From Nitrosopumilus sp. b3 (lineage in GTDB: Archaea > Thermoproteota > Nitrososphaeria > Nitrososphaerales > Nitrosopumilaceae), in NCBI RefSeq assembly GCF_014078525.1, contig NZ_MU078694.1, positions 186,001 through 250,000 of the forward strand: a stretch of 64,000 bases of DNA. Direction: 5' to 3'. This document shows positions 7,832 to 16,430 of the stretch, piece by piece. Numbering within the stretch: the stretch's first letter is position 1; each line of letters begins with the position of its first letter. The translations under genes and the position numbers were made by a program. The notes below the pieces were generated by a model that saw only the letters and a program-made list of their open reading frames with translations, did not search any database and was not told the origin of the DNA.

Positions 7832-8461
7832 ATGAAACAAAATACCAAAAAACATTCATTGCTATTAGCACTACCAGTGCTTGCAGCACTTGTTTTTGGA
7901 ACAATTGGAACTTCCAATGCGTTTGCAGAAGATGCAAGTTTTGGAATTGTTCCAGATATAGTTTCACTTGAAAAGACTGATGCATTTTTAGATGTGTCAT
8001 CTGAATCCCCGGTAGACAAAGCTGTAGTTCAATTCAGAGGAGGTACTGATGGATGGGCAATCATAGGCGGACAAGCATATGATTCAAAAATCGGCATTAC
8101 CGGAAAAGCTGTTCATCAAGGTAATGGAGTTTGGAAAGTAAAATCCATAGCTGACATTGCTGTAGAAAACAGACATGCTACCTTAGAATTGAAAGGAAAG
8201 GCAGTTGACGGAAAACTTAGACTACATGGAACTGGAACCTTGGATGGTGGAGAGCCATTTAGAATAATTCTAAGAGGTCACTATGCCCCAATCTATGATC
8301 AACCCGGAGATTTCGTCCTTGACTGGTCAATGGCTAAAATACAAAACATGCAAAATGGATTTAGAATTCCATTAACACAAGACGGTGTAGTTCATGTAGA
8401 ACCAGTAATGTCTGTTGAGGAATTAGATTCTTTAGAAAGTGAAATAAGTATTGAGGAGTAA
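7832..8461 (+). CDS. Secreted thaumarchaeal protein of unknown function
   Basis: Starts at ATG 7832 (an in-frame TTG at 7817 is less likely). A basic N-terminus and a hydrophobic stretch end at SNAFAED, a good Sec signal peptide with cleavage near residue 28. The mature protein of about 180 residues is beta-rich with many glycines (GKAVHQGNGVWKV, RLHGTGTLDGGEPF), ends in an acidic tail, and lacks a membrane anchor or PEFG motif. Probably cell-surface or periplasm-like space. Function unknown. Confidence 0.75.
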   Translation: MKQNTKKHSLLLALPVLAALVFGTIGTSNAFAEDASFGIVPDIVSLEKTDAFLDVSSESPVDKAVVQFRGGTDGWAIIGGQAYDSKIGITGKAVHQGNGVWKVKSIADIAVENRHATLELKGKAVDGKLRLHGTGTLDGGEPFRIILRGHYAPIYDQPGDFVLDWSMAKIQNMQNGFRIPLTQDGVVHVEPVMSVEELDSLESEISIEE

Positions 8462-8494
8462 TCCTCTTTTTTTATTTATTAGAAAATATTCTGT

Positions 8495-8671
8495 TTAACG
8501 CTTTATGCAATGTTGACAAGGGGAAAATTTTTCTTTTATTGCTATTTCCAAACTATCTGGAACAAAGTATGTCTTATCCTCTTTTTTTACATAGTAGATT
8601 TGGCAATCTGGAATCATATTTGCTAAATCATGGACTATCATGTCTGATTTGTTTCCAAGGTATCCTGCCAT
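8495..8671 (-). CDS. Possible 58-aa small protein
   Basis: An open frame from ATG 8671 encodes 58 residues ending CQHCIKR, with a further Cys at PDCQIYY. The frame stays open upstream, with protein-like residues KNIRIII, but no normal start codon there. It lies in an otherwise gene-free 489-bp stretch. It could be a real Cys-containing mini-protein or the remnant of a longer gene. Confidence 0.3.
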   Translation of the reverse strand: MAGYLGNKSDMIVHDLANMIPDCQIYYVKKEDKTYFVPDSLEIAIKEKFSPCQHCIKR

Positions 8672-8728
8672 TATTATGATTCTGATATTTTTTAGGTAAC
8701 TTAAAGAATTGCATTTTGAAATAAATTT

Positions 8729-8818
8729 TTAGGCATTTTTACATTCACATTTTTGTTGCTTTTCAAATCTGGGGTATTTTAGCTTATGGCATACATTACA
8801 GTATAATTGATTTGTCAA
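8729..8818 (-). CDS. Possible 29-aa zinc-knuckle micro-protein
   Basis: TTG 8818 opens a 29-codon frame with CNVCHKL near residue 7 and KCECKNA at the end, a C-x2-C ... C-x-C pattern. An AT-rich TATA-like element lies about 28 bp upstream on the minus strand. Short, so only suggestive. The rest of 8819-8950 shows nothing I can assign. Confidence 0.25.
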   Translation of the reverse strand: MTNQLYCNVCHKLKYPRFEKQQKCECKNA

Positions 8819-8950
8819 TACTGACTAATGCCGATTAATGTATTAAAGATACTGTATGATTGTTCTTTACCAAAAATCCCTTTAACTTCAGGCATTCATG
8901 AATATCTGAATATTTAGACATGGATGATCTTTAATTTTAAATAAAAAAGA

Positions 8951-9361
8951 CTAGTAGCCCTCTTCTCCTGGGAAAAGAAGACACCAATAATTTGCGTTAG
9001 TCTTTGCAGATTTTTTTTGCCCAATCTTACATGGTCCGAATACCTTTCCAGAAGATAATTCTGACTGGTAGTTTGGAACTCTTTGAATTTGCTTAACTAT
9101 TGCAGGTGTTACAAAAAATGAACTCACCATTTGATTATTCACATCAAATGTTTCTACAGTATCTATGACATTGTAATCTGTCAACCCATCATCTCCTATG
9201 GACTCTTTTGGAGTGTATGGAGATGGCTTACCTCTATTGGTTCTAAAGTCTTTGATGTTGATGATTTTACCTAAAATCTTCCCTATTCCTACTGCTTTGG
9301 TTTGTTCCTGTGGCTTGTTGTAATCACCCAAATTGATTTGAGTTTGTGTCGTTTCATTCAT
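8951..9361 (-). CDS. Hypothetical protein (136 aa)
   Basis: Soluble protein with a Gln/Thr-rich N-terminus, a central segment GIGKILGKIINIKDFRTNRG and a C-terminal NANYWCLLFPGEEGY. No known motif that I recognise; the GKI-NI-D-R pattern recalls small OB-fold DNA-binding proteins, but this is weak. An unassigned minus-strand open frame (9377-9607) ends 15 bp upstream and could be co-transcribed. Confidence 0.6.
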   Translation of the reverse strand: MNETTQTQINLGDYNKPQEQTKAVGIGKILGKIINIKDFRTNRGKPSPYTPKESIGDDGLTDYNVIDTVETFDVNNQMVSSFFVTPAIVKQIQRVPNYQSELSSGKVFGPCKIGQKKSAKTNANYWCLLFPGEEGY

Positions 9362-9376
9362 TTGTGATTCACTTTG

Positions 9377-9607
9377 TTAGGGTGCTAATTCTAAATGAGT
9401 TGTATCTTTTATGATTCTATGACGCCAAGTCAATACTAATTCCACATTTTTCTCAAACTTTTCCACAAAAAAGATCAAGTCTTTCAGGATTACATTTGTA
9501 ATACTGATTTCACGAAAAGACCCTCTTTTGATTACATCATAGTTAATATTGACACAGATTATCGTGTTTTCATGAATATATTCAAAAAAAAGCCTGAAAC
9601 ACCTGGC
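9377..9607 (-). other. Protein-like open frame without a normal start codon
   Basis: A stop-free frame of 76 codons on the minus strand with protein-like composition (CVNINYDVIKRGSF, then VELVLTWRHRIIKDTT). No ATG, GTG or TTG occurs before about residue 42. It overlaps the first 36 bp and the promoter of the plus-strand zinc-finger gene at 9572. It may be a gene with an unusual start, or a decayed gene that once preceded 8951-9361. Confidence 0.35.
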
Positions 9608-9706
9608 CTAGTTTGCAGAATATGTGATATGGAGTTTACTAATCCTGATAGAACAATTAGACATATGGTTAAAGCACATTCAAAACCACAAAAAACTAAG
9701 AAATAG
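9572..9706 (+). CDS. C2H2 zinc-finger mini-protein (44 aa)
   Basis: A nearly complete single classical finger: CRIC, twelve residues, then HMVKAH (C-x2-C-x12-H-x4-H), followed by a basic tail SKPQKTKK. ATG 9572 lies about 30 bp after GTTAATATT, which fits a leaderless promoter. Single C2H2 fingers in archaea may bind nucleic acid or act as small partner proteins; role unknown. Confidence 0.7.
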   Translation: MNIFKKKPETPGLVCRICDMEFTNPDRTIRHMVKAHSKPQKTKK

Positions 9707-9784
9707 AGTCTTTCTCTCAAAAAATAGTTCGAGTTTTTACTAAATCGAATCTACGATTATAACGCACAAACTCTAGATAATCTT

Positions 9785-10300
9785 ATGACAAAAATTCTGT
9801 TATACATTGCATCAAGCTTAGACGGATATATTGCCAGAGAAGATGGTGATGTTGATTGGCTTCCAGAATCTTCTGAATCAAGTTATGATGCATTTTACAA
9901 GTCTATTGATACTGTGATTATGGGAAAAACTACGTATGATCAAATATTGATGTTTGGGGAATACCCCTACAAGAACAAAAAATCATTTGTTTTCACTAGA
10001 ACTAGTAAGAATAACAATGAAGATGTACAATTTGTGTCTGATTTTGAAAAATTTGTCAAAGACGGTTTCCCTGGAACAGGAGAAAATATCTGGCTTGTTG
10101 GAGGTTCCAAAATCATCACATCGTTTCTTAATCTAGGTGTTGTAGATGAAATAATCACAACTACTATTCCTGTAATTTTAGGCAAGGGAATTCCTTTGTT
10201 CGAGAATATTAAAAACAAGATGGAACTCGAATTAGTTAAAACAGAAAAGTATGACCAATTAGTTGATTTACACTACAAAGTTTTGAAAAAACCTCAATGA
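9785..10300 (+). CDS. Dihydrofolate reductase / RibD C-terminal family reductase
   Basis: NAD(P)H-dependent reductase fold. It starts with IASSLDGYIAREDGDVDWL, has VIMGKTTYDQI near residue 47 and WLVGGSKIITSFL near residue 103. These are typical of the stand-alone RibD_C/YyaP family of about 170-180 residues. Substrate unproven: a pterin or pyrimidine is possible. Isolated gene with 78 bp upstream of no other content. Confidence 0.85.
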   Translation: MTKILLYIASSLDGYIAREDGDVDWLPESSESSYDAFYKSIDTVIMGKTTYDQILMFGEYPYKNKKSFVFTRTSKNNNEDVQFVSDFEKFVKDGFPGTGENIWLVGGSKIITSFLNLGVVDEIITTTIPVILGKGIPLFENIKNKMELELVKTEKYDQLVDLHYKVLKKPQ

Positions 10301-10413
10301 TTCAAACCTCTAGGTATTCTAATATCGTCTAAATTACTCCTAAATTTGGTGGCTGAATCCTCGTAAACCTAAAACCCCAAGAATTTTAAACTTAAACTTT
10401 AGCGTTTAAAGAT

Positions 10414-12276
10414 ATGCGAATATTGCAACTTCATTGTGACAGCATAGAGTACACCCCAACAAAAAAAGAGATCAAATCTGCTGAAGACATTGAAAATCCT
10501 AAAACTCAAAGATTAGAAGAACTGGTAGTTGTGTTTGTTGCAATAGAAGAAGGGGATGACTCTTCTGTAGCCCAAGATGCAATATCTCAAATAAAAAATT
10601 CTATGGAAAAAATTGGCTGTAAAAAACTATTGCTATACCCCTATGCCCATCTTAGTTCAAATCTTGCAAAACCATCTACTGCAATTTCTTTACTAAAAGA
10701 GATGGAATTATCTGCATCTGAACTTGAAGTTTCTCATTCTCCATTTGGATGGACTAAATCCTACAAACTTCAAGTAAAGGGACACCCGTTGGCTGAGAGC
10801 TCCAAAATAGTAACAAAAGATTCATCTACACAAACTGAAGAACTAACTTCAGATGCATTAAAGGGTGAATCAAAAATCAGATCTATCTGGAAGATAATGT
10901 CTCCTGATGGAACACTGTCAAACATTGGAGATTTTGATTTTACTAATCACAAAAAACTAGAATCATTAGCAAAATATGAATCAGCAAAACAACGTCATGT
11001 CGATGAACCTCCTCCACATGTTGCATTAATGAAAAAAATGGGAATTGCAGATTATGAGCCAGCTTCTGATTCTGGTAACATGCGATTCTATCCTAATGGA
11101 CGATTGATAAAATCTCTGATTGAACGTTATGTAACTGATAGAGTAAAAGAATATGGTGGATATGAAGTTGAAACACCAATCATGTATGATTCTGAGCATC
11201 CAAGTATGGTTAGTTACTTTAATCGATTTCCTGCACGACAATACAACATTGATTCAGAAGGTAAAAAATTATTTTTAAGATTTGCAGCTTGTTTTGGACA
11301 ATTCCTAATGGCTAATCAATATCAGATGTCTTACAAGAATCTGCCTTACAAATTGTATGAACTTACAAGATATAGTTTTAGACGAGAACAATCCGGCGAG
11401 CTTGTTGGATTAAGACGTCTTAGAGCATTTACCATGCCTGATTGCCATGCCTTTTGTAAAGATATGGAGCAAGCAGTTGAGGAAATTAAGGTAAGGTTTG
11501 ATTTGTCTCAAAGTGTATTAACTAATCTCGGAATTGATGAAAATGATTATGATATGGCAATTAGATTCACCGAAGATTTTTACAATGAAAACAAAACTGC
11601 AGTTGAAGAATTAGTCAAGAAGCATGGAAAGCCAGTCTTAGTTGAAATGTGGACAGAAAAATTCTTTTATTTTGTTTTAAAATGGGAATTTAATTTTGTT
11701 GATGGGCTAGGAAAAGCATCTGCGCTCTCTACAGATCAGATTGATGTGGAAAATGGAAATAGATATGGAATTGAATTCATTGATGAGAAAAATTCACCAC
11801 AACACCCCATAATTTTACACAATTCCCCTAGTGGTGCAATTGAGCGAATCATTTATGCACTACTTGAAAAGGCTGCAAAAGACTCCAAGGAAGGGAGAAA
11901 ACCTCAATTTCCATTATGGCTGGCTCCTACACAAGTGAGAATCATTCCACTTAATACTGAATTCGATGAGTTTTGTAAAAAATTATGTGAAAAATTGGCT
12001 GTAAATAATATTCGTGTGGATATTGATGATAGAAATGAAAGTATTGGTAAAAGAATTCGTGAAGCAGAAAAAGAATGGATTCGATACATTTTGGTAATTG
12101 GTCAAAAAGAAGCAAATTCCCAAAACCTTAGCATCCGTGATAGAAAAACAGGTGACGTACGCGAAATATCTTTTGATGATTTTCTAAATGAAATAAATGA
12201 ACAAACAAAAGGAAAGCCTTTCACTGGTTTGAATTTGCCAAAATACCTCTCAAAGAGACCTCAACTAATGGTGTAA
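10414..12276 (+). CDS. thrS: Threonyl-tRNA synthetase, archaeal type
   Basis: Charges tRNA-Thr. The first 140 residues form the archaeal editing domain related to D-aminoacyl-tRNA deacylase (begins MRILQLHCDSIEY). The class II core follows, with FAACFGQF carrying the Cys zinc ligand, motif 2 FRREQSGELVGLRRLRAF, and motif 3 PSGAIERIIYALLE. The C-terminal 110 residues are the anticodon-binding domain. 620 residues is normal for this type. The next gene begins 3 bp after the stop, so they probably form an operon. Confidence 0.95.
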   Translation: MRILQLHCDSIEYTPTKKEIKSAEDIENPKTQRLEELVVVFVAIEEGDDSSVAQDAISQIKNSMEKIGCKKLLLYPYAHLSSNLAKPSTAISLLKEMELSASELEVSHSPFGWTKSYKLQVKGHPLAESSKIVTKDSSTQTEELTSDALKGESKIRSIWKIMSPDGTLSNIGDFDFTNHKKLESLAKYESAKQRHVDEPPPHVALMKKMGIADYEPASDSGNMRFYPNGRLIKSLIERYVTDRVKEYGGYEVETPIMYDSEHPSMVSYFNRFPARQYNIDSEGKKLFLRFAACFGQFLMANQYQMSYKNLPYKLYELTRYSFRREQSGELVGLRRLRAFTMPDCHAFCKDMEQAVEEIKVRFDLSQSVLTNLGIDENDYDMAIRFTEDFYNENKTAVEELVKKHGKPVLVEMWTEKFFYFVLKWEFNFVDGLGKASALSTDQIDVENGNRYGIEFIDEKNSPQHPIILHNSPSGAIERIIYALLEKAAKDSKEGRKPQFPLWLAPTQVRIIPLNTEFDEFCKKLCEKLAVNNIRVDIDDRNESIGKRIREAEKEWIRYILVIGQKEANSQNLSIRDRKTGDVREISFDDFLNEINEQTKGKPFTGLNLPKYLSKRPQLMV

Positions 12277-12279
12277 AAA

Positions 12280-13155
12280 ATGAGTTTTTTTGATTTATAC
12301 ATGAACAGGAATCCACTCATCACCTCTTCTGATGACGACACTGAACCTGTAGCTACTATCTTTGGCGTTCCTTTTGATTCCACTCATTCTTACAAACCTG
12401 GTTGTAGATTTGGGCCTGATGCAATTCGTGATTCATTTAACAACATTGAGATATTTCATCCTGATCTTCAAGTGAATTTAGAGACTGTGAACATTGAGGA
12501 TCTTGGAAATACTCGACACACTGTTGTTGCATCTGAAATGATTGATATGGTAAAGAAAATTACGACTGAACTTGTTGCAAAACAACGTCAGCTCTTCGTT
12601 TTAGGTGGTGAGCACTCTATTACTTTTGGTACATACACAAGTTTTCCAAAAGAAACAGGCTACATCGTATTTGATGCTCATTATGATTTGCGAGATGAAT
12701 TTGCTGATATCAAACTAAGTCATGCATCCTACCTTAGGCGTATTGTAGAAGAGAGAGGACCTGATAATATTTTACATGTTGGTGCCAGAGCATTTGTTAA
12801 AGAAGAATTGGAATTTCTTAAAGAAAATAATATCAAAACAATCTCTGACAGGGAAATTAGGGATGGAAAAGGACCGCAACTGGTAAAAGACTATGTATCT
12901 ACTTTTGATGTAATTTATTCTAGTTTTGATCTTGATGTTCTTGATCCTGCTTTTGCTCCAGGAGTTGGCAATCCTGAGGCAGTGGGAATTACCTCCAGGG
13001 AATTGTTTGACATGATTCATTCCCTCCAAGAAACAAAGGTGATTGGAGCAGACATTGTAGAATTGAATCCCTATCATGACAATGGTTCTACTGCATCACT
13101 TGCAGCAAAAATAATTTCCACATTGATTGCCATGAATCTTTCCCCAAATCAATAA
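12280..13155 (+). CDS. Agmatinase / arginase family hydrolase
   Basis: Mn-dependent ureohydrolase. Metal ligands are visible in GGEHSITFG (His), DAHYDLRDE (Asp, His, Asp) and SFDLDVLDPAFAPGVGNPE (two Asp). Agmatinase would give putrescine for the polyamines that a DHS-family enzyme uses; an arginine- or guanidine-cleaving alternative is possible. 291 residues, normal. It follows thrS by 3 bp. Confidence 0.9.
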   Translation: MSFFDLYMNRNPLITSSDDDTEPVATIFGVPFDSTHSYKPGCRFGPDAIRDSFNNIEIFHPDLQVNLETVNIEDLGNTRHTVVASEMIDMVKKITTELVAKQRQLFVLGGEHSITFGTYTSFPKETGYIVFDAHYDLRDEFADIKLSHASYLRRIVEERGPDNILHVGARAFVKEELEFLKENNIKTISDREIRDGKGPQLVKDYVSTFDVIYSSFDLDVLDPAFAPGVGNPEAVGITSRELFDMIHSLQETKVIGADIVELNPYHDNGSTASLAAKIISTLIAMNLSPNQ

Positions 13156-13445
13156 TGTTTTATTTTATTTGGTTATGATATTGAGAAAAGCACTGTATTG
13201 TCCTGTCTAATCTGAACAAACTCTCTCTTATGAGTAAATTAATTTCAATGTAGTTCATGCATGAATTATTCAGTCAAGTAATGGACTCATTTGATGAATC
13301 CATGATGGAAGAACTAAAAAAAGAAATTAAGAAATTAGCCGAATAACCATTTATTTTTGGAATAAAGTGATTCCATTTTTTTGAAATTCCTCAAAAATCA
13401 AGAGTTTCAGCTATAGTTATTATCTAGATTAGAAAAAATTTGGAT

Positions 13446-13604
13446 ATGGGATTCAAAAAAGGTATCCACAAATGTGTAGAATGTGAGAAGAAAATGAAAG
13501 AAGATCCTGATGAAACAAGTATGTGTAGTAAATGTGGTTCAGAACAAACCCGTCTTGAATCCGCAATATACAAAGAATTGATCAACGAAGGTAGATTCCC
13601 ATAA
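13446..13604 (+). CDS. Zinc-ribbon mini-protein (52 aa)
   Basis: Starts ATG 13446. Two Cys pairs, KCVECEKKM and MCSKCGSEQ, separated by 13 residues, form a zinc ribbon; a charged helix fills the C-terminus. No other domain. One of many such mini-proteins in this window; role unknown. Confidence 0.65.
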   Translation: MGFKKGIHKCVECEKKMKEDPDETSMCSKCGSEQTRLESAIYKELINEGRFP

Positions 13605-13736
13605 CCTGGATATCGGGTATGTGGGTTAGAAATTTTCTCATATGAGCATATTGAAAATTAAGAAAGTACTTCTTTGTCAATAATTCACGCTCGATTAATA
13701 GTTCATTAGAAATCGTACTGTTAATAACAGTGAGGT

Positions 13737-14324
13737 TTGCCGGATTATACCGTGCTAAATAATCTAAGAGAAACACTTCGACCAACACTTGAAAAAATTG
13801 GTAAAGGATTTGCATCAACAGGCTTGTCTCCAAATTTTTGGACTGTTGTTGGTCTGGTAATTGCATTAATTTCAGCAATAGTTTATGGTCTTGGAATTGA
13901 ATTTGGATTAATAATTGGAGGTCTGCTGTTACTTGTTTCAGGATTCTTTGATATGGTTGACGGTCAGGTTGCTAGAGTTACTGGAAAAACTTCAAAAAAA
14001 GGCTCATATCTTGATTCAATGTTTGATAAAATTGCCGAAGTTGCAATATTTTTAGGAATTTTAGTTGGTGGTTACGCAGAACCTTACCTTGTATTACTTG
14101 CAATTACGTTATCATTATTGGTAAGTTATGCTCGAGCAAAATCTGATGCAATAGGAATAAAGCTTCAAGGAATCGGTATTGGTGAAAGAGCTGAAAGATT
14201 ATTGGTAATTGCCATTGTTGGAATAATTGGTTTTATGGATATTGCAATTGCAATTGTTGTAATCATTGCAGGGGTTACTCTAATTCAAAGAATGATTTTT
14301 ACTGCAAAAAATATTTCAGAATAA
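13737..14324 (+). CDS. CDP-alcohol phosphatidyltransferase family enzyme
   Basis: Multi-pass membrane enzyme that joins a CDP-activated lipid to an alcohol. The signature D-x2-DG-x2-AR-x8-G-x3-D-x3-D is complete, starting at DMVDGQVAR near residue 72 and ending at YLDSMFDK. About six hydrophobic segments. In archaea it would make an archaetidyl-alcohol (inositol phosphate or glycerol phosphate) for polar lipids. TTG 13737 is the only usable start. 195 residues, normal. Confidence 0.88.
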   Translation: MPDYTVLNNLRETLRPTLEKIGKGFASTGLSPNFWTVVGLVIALISAIVYGLGIEFGLIIGGLLLLVSGFFDMVDGQVARVTGKTSKKGSYLDSMFDKIAEVAIFLGILVGGYAEPYLVLLAITLSLLVSYARAKSDAIGIKLQGIGIGERAERLLVIAIVGIIGFMDIAIAIVVIIAGVTLIQRMIFTAKNISE

Positions 14325-14326
14325 TT

Positions 14327-14614
14327 CTAACGAAGTTTTCCACGTTTTCTTCTGTTGTCTTCTGATCTAATTTTTAGAATTTTAAAGTGAATTGCACATG
14401 AAATACAATACCATTTCAGAACTGTTGGGGAAGCGATGTATGCACCTTGCGCACGTAGTTCTTTTGCTAATGTATGTTCTACCAAATTTAATTTGGATGT
14501 AACTTTTTTTGCTTTGTCTTTTGGAACTGTTTGACCACAGTTTGTACATTGAACTGTACCCGATGATCCTTTTCCTCCTTTAGTACGTCCCCTACTTGCA
14601 CGCTTAAGTGGCAT
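14327..14614 (-). CDS. rps26e: 30S ribosomal protein S26e
   Basis: Starts MPLKRASRGRTKGG at 14614 (an earlier in-frame ATG at 14626 is unlikely; a TATA-like AATATAAG lies about 30 bp upstream of 14614). The zinc site is formed by VQCTNCGQ and WYCISCAIHF. The basic C-terminus NRRKRGKLR is typical. It converges with the CDP-alcohol transferase gene, with a 2-bp gap. Confidence 0.92.
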   Translation of the reverse strand: MPLKRASRGRTKGGKGSSGTVQCTNCGQTVPKDKAKKVTSKLNLVEHTLAKELRAQGAYIASPTVLKWYCISCAIHFKILKIRSEDNRRKRGKLR

Positions 14615-14779
14615 GAAAATAAACAATTTTGCCTACTTATATTCTTGTGGACAAAAATAATGCCTGATTGGGGAATTGATTGATAATTCTGAGAATTACT
14701 AAACATTGAGAATAGATGCTCACGATTGATCATTTTGATCACCTTGATTGGTATTAATACAAAATCCCTAGTAAAATCA

Positions 14780-15637
14780 ATGCAGAAGCAGGATCTAAAT
14801 CCCAAAAATTTCAAAAAGGATGAACTGGGAATGATTGAGCATATCAACGATGTGAGCTTGGAATTCTCTTCTATGCTTGGATTGGATTTTCAGGCAGGAC
14901 AGATTTACATGAATTTGCTGAGAGTGGGGCCAACTACTACTGGTGCATTGGCAAAAGAGATGAAAATTGACCGAAACAAAATCTACAGAATTATTGATGA
15001 TTTAGTAAATTCAGGATTTGTTTCAATGACCCTGTCCAGCCCAAAACTATGTATCGCAACGGAGCCTCAAAATGCTATTGAACTAGTCCTGCATAAAAAG
15101 AAAAAAGAGATAGACAAAATAAATAAATCTAAAAAAGAGATCATAGAAAAAATTGAAAGTGTGGTAGCTGCACCTTTGGGAACATCAATTCCAACATTTC
15201 GTGTGATTCAGGGATTAAACAATGTCTATTCTAGTATCGGCATGTCGATAGAACATTCCAAAGGCGTTGTCTATATTGTTACATCTATCAAAGATATCAT
15301 TCGAATGTATCATAGTGATATCCCTGAAAAAATTAAACTATCAATACAAAATGGCGGTAAGGTATTTGTAATAACAAATTCTGATGAGAAAAAAATGATT
15401 CCATACATTAAACGGCTAAATGCTACCGAAGTAAAGATTGGAAAACTGCCATCAAATGGGAGAATTTTAGCTTTTGAAAATAAACAAATGTTCATGTCTG
15501 ATTCTACAAACGCCCATGACTTTATGGATGAAAGTTCTGATATTTCACTATGCACTGACGCAACAGAAATGACACATAACATTTCAAAGCTTTGTCAATT
15601 TTTGTGGGAAGTGTCAACTCCAATAAACCTAAAATAA
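14780..15637 (+). CDS. TrmB-family transcriptional regulator
   Basis: The N-terminal winged helix (AGQIYMNLLRVGPTTTGALAKEM, then DRNKIYRIIDDLVNSGFV) matches TrmB. A Lys-rich coiled-coil linker follows, then a C-terminal sensor domain of about 150 residues. I chose ATG 14780 because TATTAATA lies about 28 bp upstream; a TTG at 14726 would place that element inside the gene. TrmB proteins respond to sugars or other small ligands; target unknown. Confidence 0.85.
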   Translation: MQKQDLNPKNFKKDELGMIEHINDVSLEFSSMLGLDFQAGQIYMNLLRVGPTTTGALAKEMKIDRNKIYRIIDDLVNSGFVSMTLSSPKLCIATEPQNAIELVLHKKKKEIDKINKSKKEIIEKIESVVAAPLGTSIPTFRVIQGLNNVYSSIGMSIEHSKGVVYIVTSIKDIIRMYHSDIPEKIKLSIQNGGKVFVITNSDEKKMIPYIKRLNATEVKIGKLPSNGRILAFENKQMFMSDSTNAHDFMDESSDISLCTDATEMTHNISKLCQFLWEVSTPINLK

Positions 15638-15674
15638 TAATTTATTTTTATAAAACCATTTCTAGATTTTTAAT

Positions 15675-16118
15675 TTATGACAATTCTTCAACTGACACAC
15701 TAATGTTGAGCAGATCATTGATTGTAGTTGCATTTGTTGTTGAGATTAGCTGATTGGTGACAATACTGTTTGCTGGAATGGATGATGTTGTCGTGCATGC
15801 AGGAGTACTTCCTGATGATGGATTGAAGACACCAATTGGGCCTTCCATAACTAGACAAACTTCATACGAATGAGAATTTACAGTATCTTCATTACCTATT
15901 GAAAAATTTATTGCGTCTGTTTCAATAACTCCATTTTCTGCAACCTCTTGAATGAAATCAATTGATGTGATGTTTACACTTGGAGCTGGTACTTCTACAT
16001 TATCGCTTGCACCAATCAAATTGAATGAAAGAGGTGTTGAGATGCTTGCTCCGAAAGCCAAAGATGATGTTGTCAAAATTACCATTCCTACAATAAAATA
16101 AATTATAATGCTACCCAA
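15675..16118 (-). CDS. Secreted / pilin-like surface protein
   Basis: 147 residues with an N-terminal hydrophobic segment (IIIYFIVGMVILTTSSLAFGASI) that looks like a signal or membrane anchor, then a Ser/Thr/Asn-rich extracellular part with two Cys (CLVMEG, PACTTTS) and several N-glycosylation sequons. No conserved enzymatic motif. It could be a minor pilin or a small surface protein; I cannot separate these. Confidence 0.6.
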   Translation of the reverse strand: MGSIIIYFIVGMVILTTSSLAFGASISTPLSFNLIGASDNVEVPAPSVNITSIDFIQEVAENGVIETDAINFSIGNEDTVNSHSYEVCLVMEGPIGVFNPSSGSTPACTTTSSIPANSIVTNQLISTTNATTINDLLNISVSVEELS

Positions 16119-16197
16119 ATCCCCTACTCCTATTGTATTCTTTATTTTGTTTAATTTGAAAATCTGATTCTTTCTTCATAGACAATTCTAGATCTAG

Positions 16198-16261
16198 GGG
16201 ATATTTTCAATTAAGAGAATGTTTGTAATATTTTACAATCAAAAACTCTTGAAAATATCCC
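16198..16261. repeat. Nested inverted repeat (cruciform-like)
   Basis: GGGATATTTTCAA at 16198-16210 is matched perfectly by its complement TTGAAAATATCCC at 16249-16261. Inside the loop, TTGTAA (16223-16228) and TTACAA (16233-16238) form a second hairpin. It lies in the 204-bp gap between the surface protein (minus) and the zinc/PfkB pair (plus). Confidence 0.7.
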
Positions 16262-16322
16262 AAATTATGTACAAAATTGATCCATGTTTTAATTCTAGAT
16301 CGCGTTATTTCTAATGATAGTG

Positions 16323-16430
16323 ATGCATGGGCTTTGTCATAACTGCTTTAGGTCAGGCGTTGAATTAGTTGTAGAAAAGGGTTTGATTATTTGCAAAGAA
16401 TGCCATAACAAAAAAAATGCAAAAAACTAA
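16323..16430 (+). CDS. Zinc-knuckle mini-protein (35 aa)
   Basis: ATG 16323 encodes CHNCFRSG near residue 5 and ICKECHNKKN near residue 23, a C-x2-C ... C-x2-C-H zinc site. The last 14 bp overlap the start of the PfkB-type kinase gene, so translation may be coupled. Function unknown. Confidence 0.6.
   Translation: MHGLCHNCFRSGVELVVEKGLIICKECHNKKNAKN

Noticed and set aside
13631-13659. Small inverted repeat AATTTTC ... GAAAATT around the palindrome CTCATATGAG
   Set aside because: Short and AT-rich; such pairs are expected by chance in this composition.
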